Below, piece by piece: positions 51,701 through 61,307 of a stretch of DNA of 64,000 bases. Source of the stretch: Solen grandis (taxonomy: Eukaryota > Mollusca > Bivalvia > Adapedonta > Solenidae); assembly GCA_021229015.1 (NCBI GenBank), contig CM037779.1, positions 1,922,001-1,986,000 of the forward strand, read 5' to 3'. The position numbers and the translations under genes were made by a program. Position 1 is the first letter of the stretch, and every line of letters starts with the position of its first letter. Under the pieces are notes generated by a model. That model saw only the letters and a program-made list of their open reading frames with translations. It did not search any database and was not told the origin of the DNA.

Positions 51701-54235
51701 TAAGAGCGTCAGCCCCGTTACAGGGAGGTCGTGGATTCGCTCCCCGGCCGCAATATACCTTTGTAGTTAAAATAGTACTGGTGTATCATCCTTGTGTTCG
51801 ACGCCCGGTACATAAGAGTAGTCCATGACTTGTCCCGGTGACAGAATGGTTAGAGCGTCCGCCTCGTATCGGGAGGCTGTGGGGTCGATCCACTGCTGCG
51901 ACATATCATAGTCGTTCAAATGGTACAAGTCAGCATATAAGGGAAGTCCCAGGACTGTTTGGCCTGGTATCAGGATAATGTGATAATGTGAGGTCACTTG
52001 TCTGCGGCGTGATGCACTATTTCTGGTTCATGTAGTCAAGACGTTAAACCAAAGAAAACAAACAAATCACTTGATGAAAGTGGAGTTTTCAATAATGCTT
52101 GCAATCAATTCAAATTTTAAAAGGGCATGTCACCTCTCAACGTACCCAGGATCGTGTGCTAACTTGATTTGTTTAAACCGCCATAACGGGACCATAATTA
52201 CGGTAATAAAATTTGAAATGCATAAAAACCTCGCCCTTTATACACTTAGGGCATTATAAGATTTATGAGGGGATAAGCTGAGGGAGTTTTAATAGGACCC
52301 ACATGAATGCTGGGCATGTATTTTATTCGATTTCATTACCTTTAGCGGGGGGAATCTTGCTGGGACCATCTCAATAAGTTCTATTCATGTGATACAACAA
52401 ATGCTAACAATTGATGCAATATTTTCTTTCATATAAGACTAGAATGTGATTTTAGTAAAACAGTTTAACGATAATCGATTTGCTGTTTACATGGGAAGTT
52501 GTATATCGACTGATTCATACTTGCTGCCGATCATTGAAGCAGTCTTTCTCTCGACCAGTCTCTTAAGGATCTCGCTCGACGGGGCGATGAACAGATTTTC
52601 AGCAGTATTGATTGATAAGACATTACAAACAATTTCAATTTACCGCTTCACAAATTCGTGCAGTGCACGCAATGAAAACAAATGTGCATAAAATAACCTG
52701 CGGGTATGTACAGTGACCCAGGGCGGGGCTGAGCGTAGCAGAACAAATAGGAAACAGGAAACAAACAACAACTAACAATAAAAATATTTAATTTCATTCC
52801 GTTTGACACAGATAATAACATATACGACGATTTTTGGAAGTATATGTGTACTCAATAACATATTTAAGCATGATCTCATAAATCATTGAGAAAATAAAAC
52901 ACCTCAAACAAACAAACAAACAAACAATTAAATGAACAGCAGCATAGACAGATAATATACAATGTTTGATTTCGGAAGTAATTATATCTTAGGCGACTGT
53001 TTGCAACCAAAAACAATACATTTCTGAAATAAAACAAATAAATAAATAAATAGATATATAAATAAATAAATCAACAAAAGTCTAGTGTACACTTTCTTTT
53101 GTACTGATATTTTTAAGCGAATTCTATAATCATAATGGACTCAAAACTTCTCAAGGTCACGTGACCTTATATTATCACCTCTGCCCTTCCTCCACTATAG
53201 TTTACTCATATATTCAGTCATGAAGAGTCTTGACAAGAGTTTAATCATCTCCCTACCCTGTTGTCATTTTATCATTAACATACTCGACCATATTTGTACC
53301 ATCAATAACCGTTCTGTTGTGTTAAACGCAAGACATGATTTATTCTTAATACCTTTATTTTTTTGCCATAAATCATGCTTTGTCGAGCCGGGCTCTAGTG
53401 AACTTATAAAAGAACAATAAACAATTCGTTATTTCTTATAGATAAGAAAAAGTTTTTTTTTCTTTTCTGTTCATACCAATAAAGTTAGATAAATGACCTC
53501 TCAGTCTGCCAATGCAGCTGTTAAATATTTAAGAAAATATAGGATTATAAAATTGTACAAAAATGAATCAATTCTTAACACGTTTCGTTAATTATAATTA
53601 AAAATCAGTACTTTTTAATAGCATGTCTATTTAATTATTCATAATAAATAGTATATAATGGTGGATACATGCATGTTCCCTGAATTGGATTAAGTTATCT
53701 GTATGGTATAAGAATTGAATATAGAAAATATATAGTAAGTAAATTACACCAAAGTTAAGAAATATGGTAAACTCGAAGTGGATATATCAAACTCACTGGT
53801 ATATTTAGCAATTTTGAATAGCCAATCTGTCCCTTCTAATATACACCCATATGTAAACATCAATTAAGTTCATCTGGAACCGAGGAGTTCGTTACAAACG
53901 GAGTTTACTAGTTGTTATGTTACGCTGTTTTGTGAGTAGGACCCTGGGATATATTTGGAACTATGAGATATTTTGTTTTCCATTGTCAATCCATATCTTA
54001 CCATTGCAGAATATGTTCCTTTACTTCAGGTGTTCTGTACTTGATCGGGTGTATAGTGTATGGTGCAGAGTTCGATGACGACTTCATTGAGCCTGCCGAC
54101 TCGGACCCTACCTGGCCGGACTATAAGCTCGGCTACTGTTTCGGTCTGTCCATCGTGGCCCTTCTGCTCGAGATTGTAGCCGGAGTCCTCATGATCCTGG
54201 ACTCAAAGAAAGGTGGCACGTCCCCGTCATCCTAG
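45581..54235 (+). CDS. Claudin/PMP22-superfamily four-pass membrane protein (3 exons)
   Basis: Joining 45581-45788, 48039-48188 and 54030-54235 gives 564 nt, 187 residues plus TAG. Splice sites are GT-AG and both introns are phase 1. Predicted membrane spans are about 12-33, 77-99, 107-130 and 155-177. The first extracellular loop has W37, GLW47-49, C52 and C61, the W-GLW-C-C signature of the PMP22/claudin superfamily. The second loop is acidic (residues about 132-147). The tail is short (SKKGGTSPSS) and lacks an obvious C-terminal PDZ ligand of claudin YV type. Length is typical of the superfamily. The start has A at -3 and G at +4. True claudin, PMP22/EMP-like or another invertebrate relative cannot be decided here. 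Confidence 0.87.
45789..48038 (+). other. Intron 1 of the claudin-like gene
   Basis: 2.25 kb, AT-rich, with no transposon recognised. An exact short inverted pair, ATAACGAAATTTTCGTTAT, occurs near 47782-47800. No other structure is seen. Confidence 0.6.
48039..48188 (+). CDS. Claudin-like exon 2: TM2 and most of TM3
   Basis: Acceptor CAG (48036-48038), donor GTTGGT (48189). The first two bases complete Asp70. It encodes DWYAASQALVTFGFFGIN, a hydrophobic span to FVS, the loop ACAKNGE and LASAIVCIAT. It ends one base into Gly120. Intron 1 is 2.25 kb. Confidence 0.9.
48572..48807. repeat. Inverted repeat with TTAGCGCTAA palindromes
   Basis: A 32-nt sequence (TTCCACCAACAATTCTTAGC onward, 48572-48603) recurs inverted at 48776-48807 with about two mismatches. 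Each arm carries a near-palindromic CTTAGCGCTAAG. The pair could be a small foldback element. It lies in intron 2 of the claudin-like gene. Confidence 0.6.
48813..49062. mobile_element. 250-bp MITE with ~30-bp imperfect inverted ends
   Basis: The left CCTGGGGTCCGTTTCACTAA, continuing ACTTTGTACGAAA, is the inverted counterpart of the right end (TTCGAACGAAGTTTAGTGAA then AAGGGCCCCTGG). The interior has TTCACAGATG...TGTGAATTTTTC, a second inverted pair. It lies in intron 2 of the claudin-like gene. A related fragment (CTGTTTCACTAAAATTTGTAC) lies near 17873. Confidence 0.6.
49512..50225 (+). mobile_element. Helentron/HINE-like element family A, copy 3 (claudin-like gene intron 2)
   Basis: Hairpin at 49512-49541 (AGCTCACCTGAGC paired with GCTCAAGGTGAGCT), GTCCGTCGTCCGTCAACA, then about 3.5 tandem units of ~140 bp with CTAGAGGCCACAATTTTG and GTAGGTCAGTAGGTCAAATC. 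The end is TCTCAGGTGAGCGAACTAGG, a GGACC-ATCTT-GGCCC hairpin and CTCTTGT. Confidence 0.78.
51281..51298. repeat. (TA)n microsatellite after poly(A)
   Basis: A12 followed by nine TA units in intron 2 of the claudin-like gene. Confidence 0.85.
51678..52067 (+). mobile_element. SINE with two tRNA-like heads
   Basis: Head one (51678-51750) has GGTGGCCGAGCGGTAAGAGC (A box) and TGGATTCGCTCCCC (B box), with a short body ending near GTAGTCCATGAC. Head two (51832-51905) has GACAGAATGGTTAGAGCGTC and GGGGTCGATCC. It is followed by the full family 2 body and the tail AGACGTTAAACC-AAAGAAAACAAAC. A dimer, or an insertion of one SINE next to another. Confidence 0.68.
54030..54235 (+). CDS. Claudin-like exon 3: end of TM3, loop 2, TM4 and stop
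   Basis: Acceptor CAG (54027-54029). It encodes GVLYLIGCIVYGAEF, an acidic loop (DDDFIEPADSDPTWPDY), TM4 (FGLSIVALLLEIVAGVLMIL) and the tail, with TAG at 54233-54235. GC content is clearly higher than in the surrounding intron, as expected for coding sequence. Intron 2 is 5.8 kb. Confidence 0.9.
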
Positions 54236-54704
54236 CACCGAGTCAAAATTAACATTTCAAGACTGATTTTCATTTTTAGACTATTAGAAATAGTTATGCA
54301 TACACATTTTATCTATATTGTAGATACTTTTTAATAAGATTCGTCATAGTTAAAGAGCATCATCAATGTATTATGAAATAACTGTCAACGCTGCCACTGC
54401 ATTTGTTTCCGAGATGATCCGAATGTACAGCGCAACATCAACCGGAATACCTCGGCGATGAAGGCAATTTCAATTTAACTCCTATCAGGGGAGATAACTA
54501 CTGTTCGCATAGGAGACGTCGAACTCCACACAGGTGATCTCCCTACAACTGTAAGGGGAGGTAACTACTGCGTGGAATTTATGGAGTATGAACATATGAG
54601 TTATTTATACATGTGCAGCTGAATTGTTTGTTTTATATTGTAAGTAAGCATAAATTAACATGCACTTTTGAATTAAAAAAATCTGAAATTTGAATGAATA
54701 TTTT

Positions 54705-54705
<1 letters not shown>

Positions 54706-54747
<42 letters not shown>

Positions 54748-54748
54748 G
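54706..54748. repeat. (GA)n-poly(G) microsatellite
   Basis: About 15 GA units followed by an 11-12 base G run, in the presumed 3' UTR or downstream region of the claudin-like gene. Confidence 0.9.
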
Positions 54749-54967
54749 AGAAAGAGAATTCCGTATAAGAAAATGATATACACAAATATAAAAATCAAAT
54801 ATACAATTCACCAGCACAATATATATGGGCCATTAGACATCACCTTTATTTCTTTATTTTTTCCTTTGAATATAGAATGCATACATATGTTCTTTTTCTT
54901 TACATACGGGCTACGGACATAAAATCGGACATTCTTAATACACCGTGGTTGTAACGTTTACTATTTT

Positions 54968-54973
54968 AATAAA
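54968..54973 (+). terminator. Candidate poly(A) signal of the claudin-like gene
   Basis: First AATAAA after the stop codon, about 730 bases downstream. An ATTAAA variant occurs earlier, near 54673. A (GA)n-poly(G) tract (54706-54748) would be inside the 3' UTR. Unsupported by transcripts. Confidence 0.2.
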
Positions 54974-55981
54974 AATGATCTGAATGCCTTTTCATAAAGC
55001 CACAGTGTGTTTTAGCCGGGAAAAAAATATTTTTCAAATTAAATGTTTAATTAAGCCCACATGACATATTCGCCCGGAAGTCTTAGTTGATCAGAACAGA
55101 ACAAAACAGAACAATTTTATTGGCATAAAATATCACATATTTATACCAAAACATTACATCAAAAGACATGAATGCATGCGTAATTAATAGATGCATAACA
55201 TGAACATTTTTAGAGAAGTATATATATATATCCATTAAAGTACGAGTCTTCAAAATTTATCTGCAATTAAAAAGTACAATGAAATTTGGTTTTAAATAAA
55301 ACTCAGATTTATGACAAAAATACCAATAACTACAGTACATCTGAAGTTGCATTAATAATGTTCAGACAGGGCAAACTAGTGAGATGGGAGCAGCTTGTTC
55401 TGAAACACACTTCATTAAAACCACGGATGTCTCGGTGTACATGGGGTGTTTCAGAATTTCATGGACTTTCTATAGACTGAATAAGTATTGACACACGGTA
55501 GTAGGAGATAGGAAGAAAATCCATGAACTTTTGAAAAATCCCTTGTATGTTAATTTTATGCGGTCATTTTTCTGAGCTAATATAGAACGAGACAGCCACA
55601 ATTTGGATTTATTCTAATAGAATCTTTCCTGTAAATTAGGGATTTCTCAAGGTCTTTCAGTGATGAAATTAAAACTGAATTTATATGTTGTAAGTGCATT
55701 CGGATTTAGGTATAACATCTATAAGATACTGGGACTTTGAGCTTCTGTTATTACTCGGACATTTCAGGTTTAAAACACGCACAGCTGGCATACGGTATTG
55801 ATATTCATCAGACTAGAGTGCAGACAATATGGTTGATTTAGAAGTTCTCAATATAATGAATGGATGTCCATATACGGTCAAAAAAACAAACAAAACAAAA
55901 ACAGCATTAACACAGGGATAAGCCGCCATTACATAACCCAAATCAAAACGTTAATACCATGAGAAAGCGTCTCGGAAATTA

Positions 55982-56935
55982 TGTATAGGTTAATGTTTGT
56001 TATCGGCGCAGCCGAGCGAGCGGTTTAAGTTGTTAAACCCTCGATAACAAACATTAACCTACTTAATGTATGGAATTCTGATTTGACGTGTATTATCCAA
56101 GTCCATCTCTACACGCATGCGCACGAAGATTGGTGGTATATACGAGGTTACCCATTAAACCAAGTGGTTTATCGAGTTAAACCGATCGAAAAATTTTGAA
56201 AAATACTGCAATCTCATTGGTCAAAATATAATTCCATATATTCACTCAAGATCAAACATATCAGTTTGTCTATTTGATAGGTTTAACGTTCCATCGACAC
56301 TGTTAGTCATTTCGAGACTATGTCTATTAGAGACTATTTCATAAATTGTTGCCACACGGCATTGTCACGCCGTAAGCCTCTGTCACATTCAGAGTATTGT
56401 CGTAGTTGACCGTAATGGAGAATATTAGTTATGTATGGAATTATATTTTGAGATTGCAATATTTTTCAAAATTTTCAATCAGTTTAACTCTATTAATGGG
56501 TAACCTCGTATATACCACCAATCTTCGTGCGCATGCGTGTAGAGATGGACTTTGATAATACACATCAAATCATAATTCCATACATTAGGTAGGTTATTAA
56601 TGTTTATTATCAAGGGTTTAACAAGTTACGCCGAGCTTATGCGGTTTAATTTGTTAAACCCTCGATAACAAAACATTAATGTATGGAATTATATTTTGAC
56701 CATTGAGCTTCCAGTATTTTTCAAAATTTTAGATCGGTTTAACTCGTTAAACCATTTGGTTTAATGGTAGGTTACCCATTAATCTTTGTGCGCGTGCGTG
56801 TAGAGATGTACTTGGATAATACACGTCAAAACATAATTCCTTTAGTTAAGTAGGTTAGTGTTTGTTACCGAGGGTTTAACAAGTTACAGCTCGCTCGGCT
56901 GCGCCTCTCAAACTTCGTTTGCGGGGGGTATATTA
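55982..56935. repeat. Three-copy foldback repeat cluster
   Basis: A ~250-bp unit occurs three times: 55982-56245 in one orientation, about 56432-56615 and 56650-56935 in the other. It contains ATGGAATTATATTTTGA, TTTTTCAAAATTTT, GTTTAACTCGTTAAACC, ATTCTTCGTGCGCATGCGTG-like and GGTTAATGTTTGTTATCG stretches. A palindromic GGTTAATGTTTGTTATC...GATAACAAACATTAACC sits at one end. A SINE fragment (56275-56405) separates copies one and two. Confidence 0.6.
56275..56405 (-). mobile_element. SINE family 2 fragment
   Basis: AGGTTTAACGTTCCATCGAC through CATTGTCACGCCGTAAGCCT matches the tail-proximal part of family 2 in minus orientation. It sits between copies one and two of the foldback cluster. Confidence 0.5.
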
Positions 56936-58252
56936 AATAAGGAGGAGTTACAAACAAGTTGCAGAACCGTCCATTTTATGTATGTAGGAGAAATAAAACA
57001 AACTCAATGATACTAGAAGAGATTTAATAATTGTAACATGAACATGCTAACACATTTTCCTATGAAATAATTTGCAAGCACATTTTCATAAGACTAATGT
57101 CTTGACTAAATGTAGTTAATAATTAACAAAATATCTTAAGTTCAACCGCGTTATAAATTCAACATCTAGTAATAGAATTGAAAAGTCCAAGGTGCACACG
57201 TTTGTAGATGGTTTTGTCACTTGTAGCACGAGGTTCCGTAATTTCAACTTTACTTTTAGTAGAGCTTGGACAGTTTGTATCGAGGTGGTGTTGAAGTGTG
57301 CCTATATCCTCAAAAGCTTTTTCAGTTTCTTGTAGTCGTTAGACATCCGGCGTTTACCTGTTAAAGGAAATATCCATGGGGGTAATTTCAGATAACCTGC
57401 AGACAAGCAAATCGAGTTCGTCGTCAATTTCTAACGAGCTGAACCAGATTTAAGGTAGAATGAAGATTACATATATATAGTACCTCCTTGCTTTCAATAA
57501 TCACATTTGTTCAAAAACCTCCCGACAAACATTCGGGGCGGGAATATGTCCGTTTTGGCGTAATTTTTATCATATATTAAGGGCGTATGCTAAAGCTTAC
57601 CATTGCCAGGTTTTGGACATGGTAAATGTAACTTTCTGGTAATCCAAATTTTCGGATGTACGATCGACAATGTCAGCGCTACTATGCCTCAAGAATTGCT
57701 GTGCCTATTAAGAGTATTTACAACGCTTATAACTGAATATGTCGTCAAGACAGACGAAAACAAGGAAATGCGTCTCTGCTACACTAATGCCTCACCGGCA
57801 TATGGTCAGAACCAAATATTTGCTTGTATTTTTAAATTTATCCTGTACATCTGTATCAATTTTCATGATATTATGAACAATTCATAAGCTTCATATTTAT
57901 AGAAAAATTCCGGGTTTTGGAGATGGGTATCAATTTATTTTCCCCGCAACAGGTACAGCAGGGGTCGGGGGACCATCCCAAGCTGACTTTACAATAATAA
58001 TAAAAAATTATATCAATATACATGCATAAAAACTCCCGAAAGCACGCACATCTATACACAGTTTATTTAACTACAGTATTATCAAACACAGATCACCATG
58101 TAGATAGAAAAAAATGTCATTTGATTTCATAATGCATATTAATTTAATTTTCTTTTAGAATAAGACAAATTCTAATTTTATTTAATTGTAAGAAAAAGGA
58201 ACACAAAATGACTTGATATCAATCTTATGAAATTTCATCCATGCCAAGCCAG
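56936..58252. other. Intergenic stretch, nothing firmly recognised
   Basis: An open plus-strand frame around 57675-57800 has a moderately protein-like stretch (residues such as NVSATMPQELLCLLRVF) but no convincing splice sites or family. No repeat is evident. Confidence 0.4.
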
Positions 58253-58472
58253 AGGTTTTAGAGATAAAGTGCAGACAAGATTGGCCAAAAATACAAAGGT
58301 CCAAAACTATGACAATCCGACCCAAACATTTGAGGGTCAAGAAGAACCAGAGACAGTTGCCACCAGTGAAGTGTTGGCGACGGCCACAAACATATCAGAG
58401 AACAAGATGTGTTCGAAAACCACTATGCCCTCGTCTGAGCAGGTCAGATGTCAAATAATTGATGTCAACTGA
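58253..58472 (+). CDS. Possible orphan terminal exon (unknown gene)
   Basis: After a CCAG (58249-58252) an open frame runs to TGA at 58470-58472. It encodes a hydrophilic peptide with RFRDKVQTRLAKNTKVQ-like basic start (GFRDKVQTRLAKNTKVQNYD), an Asn-Pro/Gly-Glu rich middle (NPTQTFEGQEEPETVATSEV) and a polar tail ending IIDVN. It looks more coding-like than its surroundings and could be a cytoplasmic tail, but no family is recognised and no upstream exon is evident. Confidence 0.22.
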
Positions 58473-58489
58473 AAGCCATTCATGAGTGG

Positions 58490-59110
58490 AGTAAGTATGT
58501 CAAATATATGGACTTTACTCGATATAGTAATGGAGTAATGCGAATGAGAAAAAAACAACAAAAAATAAAGGAACTATTTAAAAAAATAGAACCCATCAGA
58601 GTTCTGTTTCATGATCATTACATTTCCGCTACTCACTATTTATATTTAAAGTTTCAAATCAAAACCTTAAATAGTTCAAGAGTTCATGTTTTTGATTCTT
58701 GGTTACTGCACTGATCCTACTTGCTATCGTATAAAGTACTTACGGTCTTTTGTTTATGAGTTTTCCTCCACAAAATAAAGGGAGATAATGAAAAACCAGA
58801 TTTGACAGTTGTGGTTCTCAGTCGCACTAGTCCTAGTTGTATATTTAAGTATACAGTAAATAAGTAATTCTATGGACAAATTCATTGTAAAATTAAATAA
58901 AGGGAGGTAATTCAAAAACTGGCATATAAGAGTTACGGTTTTTGGTTACTGCACTTCCCAATCTCACCATCTATTTATATTTCGAGTTTCAAGTCAATAC
59001 TTGTATAACTTATGCGTTATGCTCCCGACAAATATTGAAAAAAAAAGGGGAGGTAATTCCAAACTTGGGTCAGATAGAGTTATGGTTCATAGTCACTAGT
59101 TCTAAATATT
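58490..59110. repeat. Degenerate ~170-bp tandem repeat
   Basis: Three to four diverged units share AAATAAAGGGAGRTAAT, TTTGGTTACTGCAC, CTATTTATATTTMRAGTTTC and CAAATATTGAAAAA-type segments. The arrangement recalls the interiors of the HINE-like elements, but no terminal motifs were found. Confidence 0.45.
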
Positions 59111-59848
59111 TTGTCTGATACTTTTATATTACGGATAAAAAGACAGAAAACATGTTGCCATTAATATGCGTTTTAGATTCATGAAACTGTATATATAAAT
59201 GCAAGACAAAGGGAACTTTACCAACAGTTATTGGGGTAAGACTTTCTTTATTACCTGTATAAAACTAATGGAAACGATGAATATTTTAGGCAAAAATGAT
59301 TTACTTATACAACAATGGAATAATCTATCTGGTGTAATGGAGTAAGATTGTTTGATAGCGAGAAAAGGGTTTAGATGGTCAGAGACTTAAATTATAGACC
59401 TGTCTATATATGTATATATGCCGAGTTAAAACAAATGTAATAAAAATCTCAATGCGCATACATCAATCAAAACCATCAGTAATCAGTTACAAAAGTTAAG
59501 CAAAAAGTTGTCCTGATTTTCACTGTTTTTTTTAAAATTATATTTTAGTTTATTTTCCTTTATTAAGTACGTTTGGTTTATAAACCATATCCTTGTTTAT
59601 GATTAAAAAAAAGCTTTATGTTGGAAATCTAAAACTCCTGTAGAATACACTTAAAATGGTTAATAATATTTTTTAATATATATTGTATTCAATTTGTGTA
59701 TAAATGTACGGTATGTAGTGGTATGCCCTCGACTCTTACATACCAATTGACGAAGGAAATAAAGTTTATCTTTCAAAACAAAGAAAATGTTTGATCCATT
59801 AGCAGCCGTTAAAAATATTTAAAAAAATCTATTAGTGTTTCTTAAATA

Positions 59849-60648
59849 ACAAGAGCTGTCAGAAGACAGCACGCTCGACTATTCAAAATGCTTGTTGGTA
59901 AATCAAATTAAATCTATTTCACGTTTTGCCCTTCTTATACCCTGTATATAATAATTGTCAAAAATGATATACCTTGATATGGAGTATCTAAATAGGTTTA
60001 TGAAGTCCAAGATCAATCCCATGCCTAATTACTGAGACATAAGCATAATAACACTGTGCATGCATAACTAACCAAGTATCCAAGATAGGAAAGGGCCATA
60101 ATTTGCATAAAATTCAGTCTAAGAGTTATCTTCCTTGGTTTTCAGATGCCCCTGAACACACCTAAACTTTCTAGTCAATACCATAAACAAATATATATAT
60201 ATATATATAAGCTGGATTGAAGCTTGCATGCAAAACTTTAACCAGAATGTCTAAGTAAAAAGTGGCCCTAATCTGCATTATATTCAGTCAAAAACTATCT
60301 GCCATTATAGTATGATACTATTGAACACATTAAAGACAGTTTCAAATCAAACCCATGCCTATTTACTGAAATATAAACATGAAATTCTTTTCATGCAAAA
60401 CTTAAAACCAAAATTTCTAAGTTAAAAAAGGGGCCATAATTTGTAATATATTCCATCAAGAGTTATCTACCTTGGTTGTCTGATGCCCCTGAACATATTT
60501 ATTTACTTTCAAGTCAGTACCATGAATGTTTTTGAGATACAAGCTGGATAGTAGCGTGCATGCAAAACTTTAACCAAAAGCTTCAACGCAAACGCCGACG
60601 CAAGGGTGACTACAATAGCTCTCATTCTTCGAATAGTCGAGCTAAAAA
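59849..60648 (-). mobile_element. Helentron/HINE-like element family C, uninterrupted copy
   Basis: On the minus strand it starts AGCTCGACTATTCGAAGAAT (60643 down), has degenerate ~180-bp units with TTAAAGTTTTGCATGCA, and ends GAATAGTCGAGCGTGCTGTC, completing the hairpin GCTGTC-TTCT-GACAGC (plus strand 59855-59870) then TCTTGTT. It shows the uninterrupted structure of the family disrupted at 6317-10750. Confidence 0.72.
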
Positions 60649-61118
60649 CGTTTGAAAAGTAAAATGATTTGATAATTTGCTTTTTCAAATATTAAATGTT
60701 TAATTTCAGTAAAATATGTACCCGAGGATATTGAAACTATTTAAACAGATGATTGCGAACTGTTACGAGTTATCTTGCAGTATGTGCGACTTCTATTTCG
60801 TTGATTTTGCTTTCATTCCACTTTAACAAATGAATTATTGAACTTTTTTTTTTTATCAAAGACGGCCACAGTGAAAATATCAGCGTAGCATAAAAACTAG
60901 CACGGTGACCTATCTTCGTCGTATTCACACTCGTATTTACATACAGTACTGTGTGTGAAAATCAATACTTAATCTTGCATTTTCGTTACAAAAACGATTC
61001 CAACTGGTTCATGTTGCTGCCCGTTTCAATTTTATTACATTGTATATTTGGATAAGGTTTTAATGTAAGATTCGATTACTTTCTATCAGTAATCTAAAAT
61101 TCAAGACCTCCGACATAC

Positions 61119-61307
61119 CTGGTTGCGGACAATCAACGTTGGCCGAATGGTCACAAGTCTTCGCTTCATCATTCCACAAGGTGCCAGGGGGACAGGTCAT
61201 AATTTGCCAAACAAACTGACCAGCACTATCACCAGGTTTACACTGGTAGAACTTGTCACAATGATCCGGAACTGGCTCCATTTCGTTCCATTCGCCGAAA
61301 CTGCAGA
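61119..61307 (-). CDS. Chitin-binding type-2 (peritrophin-A, CBM14) exon of a partial gene
   Basis: On the minus strand an acceptor (CAG at 61310-61308) leads to two bases plus 62 codons plus one base, ending at donor GTATGT (61118 down). It encodes C-SFGEWNEMEPVPDHCDKFYQC, GQFVWQIMTCPPGTLWNDEA, then KTCDHSANVDCPQPG. Six cysteines with the CDKFYQC and CPPGTLWN-x-x-x-KTCDH spacing define a ChtBD2 domain. These domains bind chitin in peritrophic matrix, cuticle and, in molluscs, shell-matrix proteins, and are secreted. Both flanking introns are phase 1, so the exon is a symmetric, shuffle-competent domain module. No other exon of the gene was found within the window on either side. Confidence 0.85.

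Larger units (their letters stand above)
50226..54029 (+). other. Distal part of intron 2 of the claudin-like gene
   Basis: Apart from the SINE dimer (51678-52067) and (TA)n tract, it holds an (AAAC)n run near 52910-52926 and an (AAAT)n run near 53032-53070. The rest is unremarkable AT-rich sequence without coding support. Confidence 0.5.

Noticed and set aside
57603..57887. Plus-strand 94-codon frame
   Set aside because: Only the middle third looks coding-like and no acceptor or donor fits it well.
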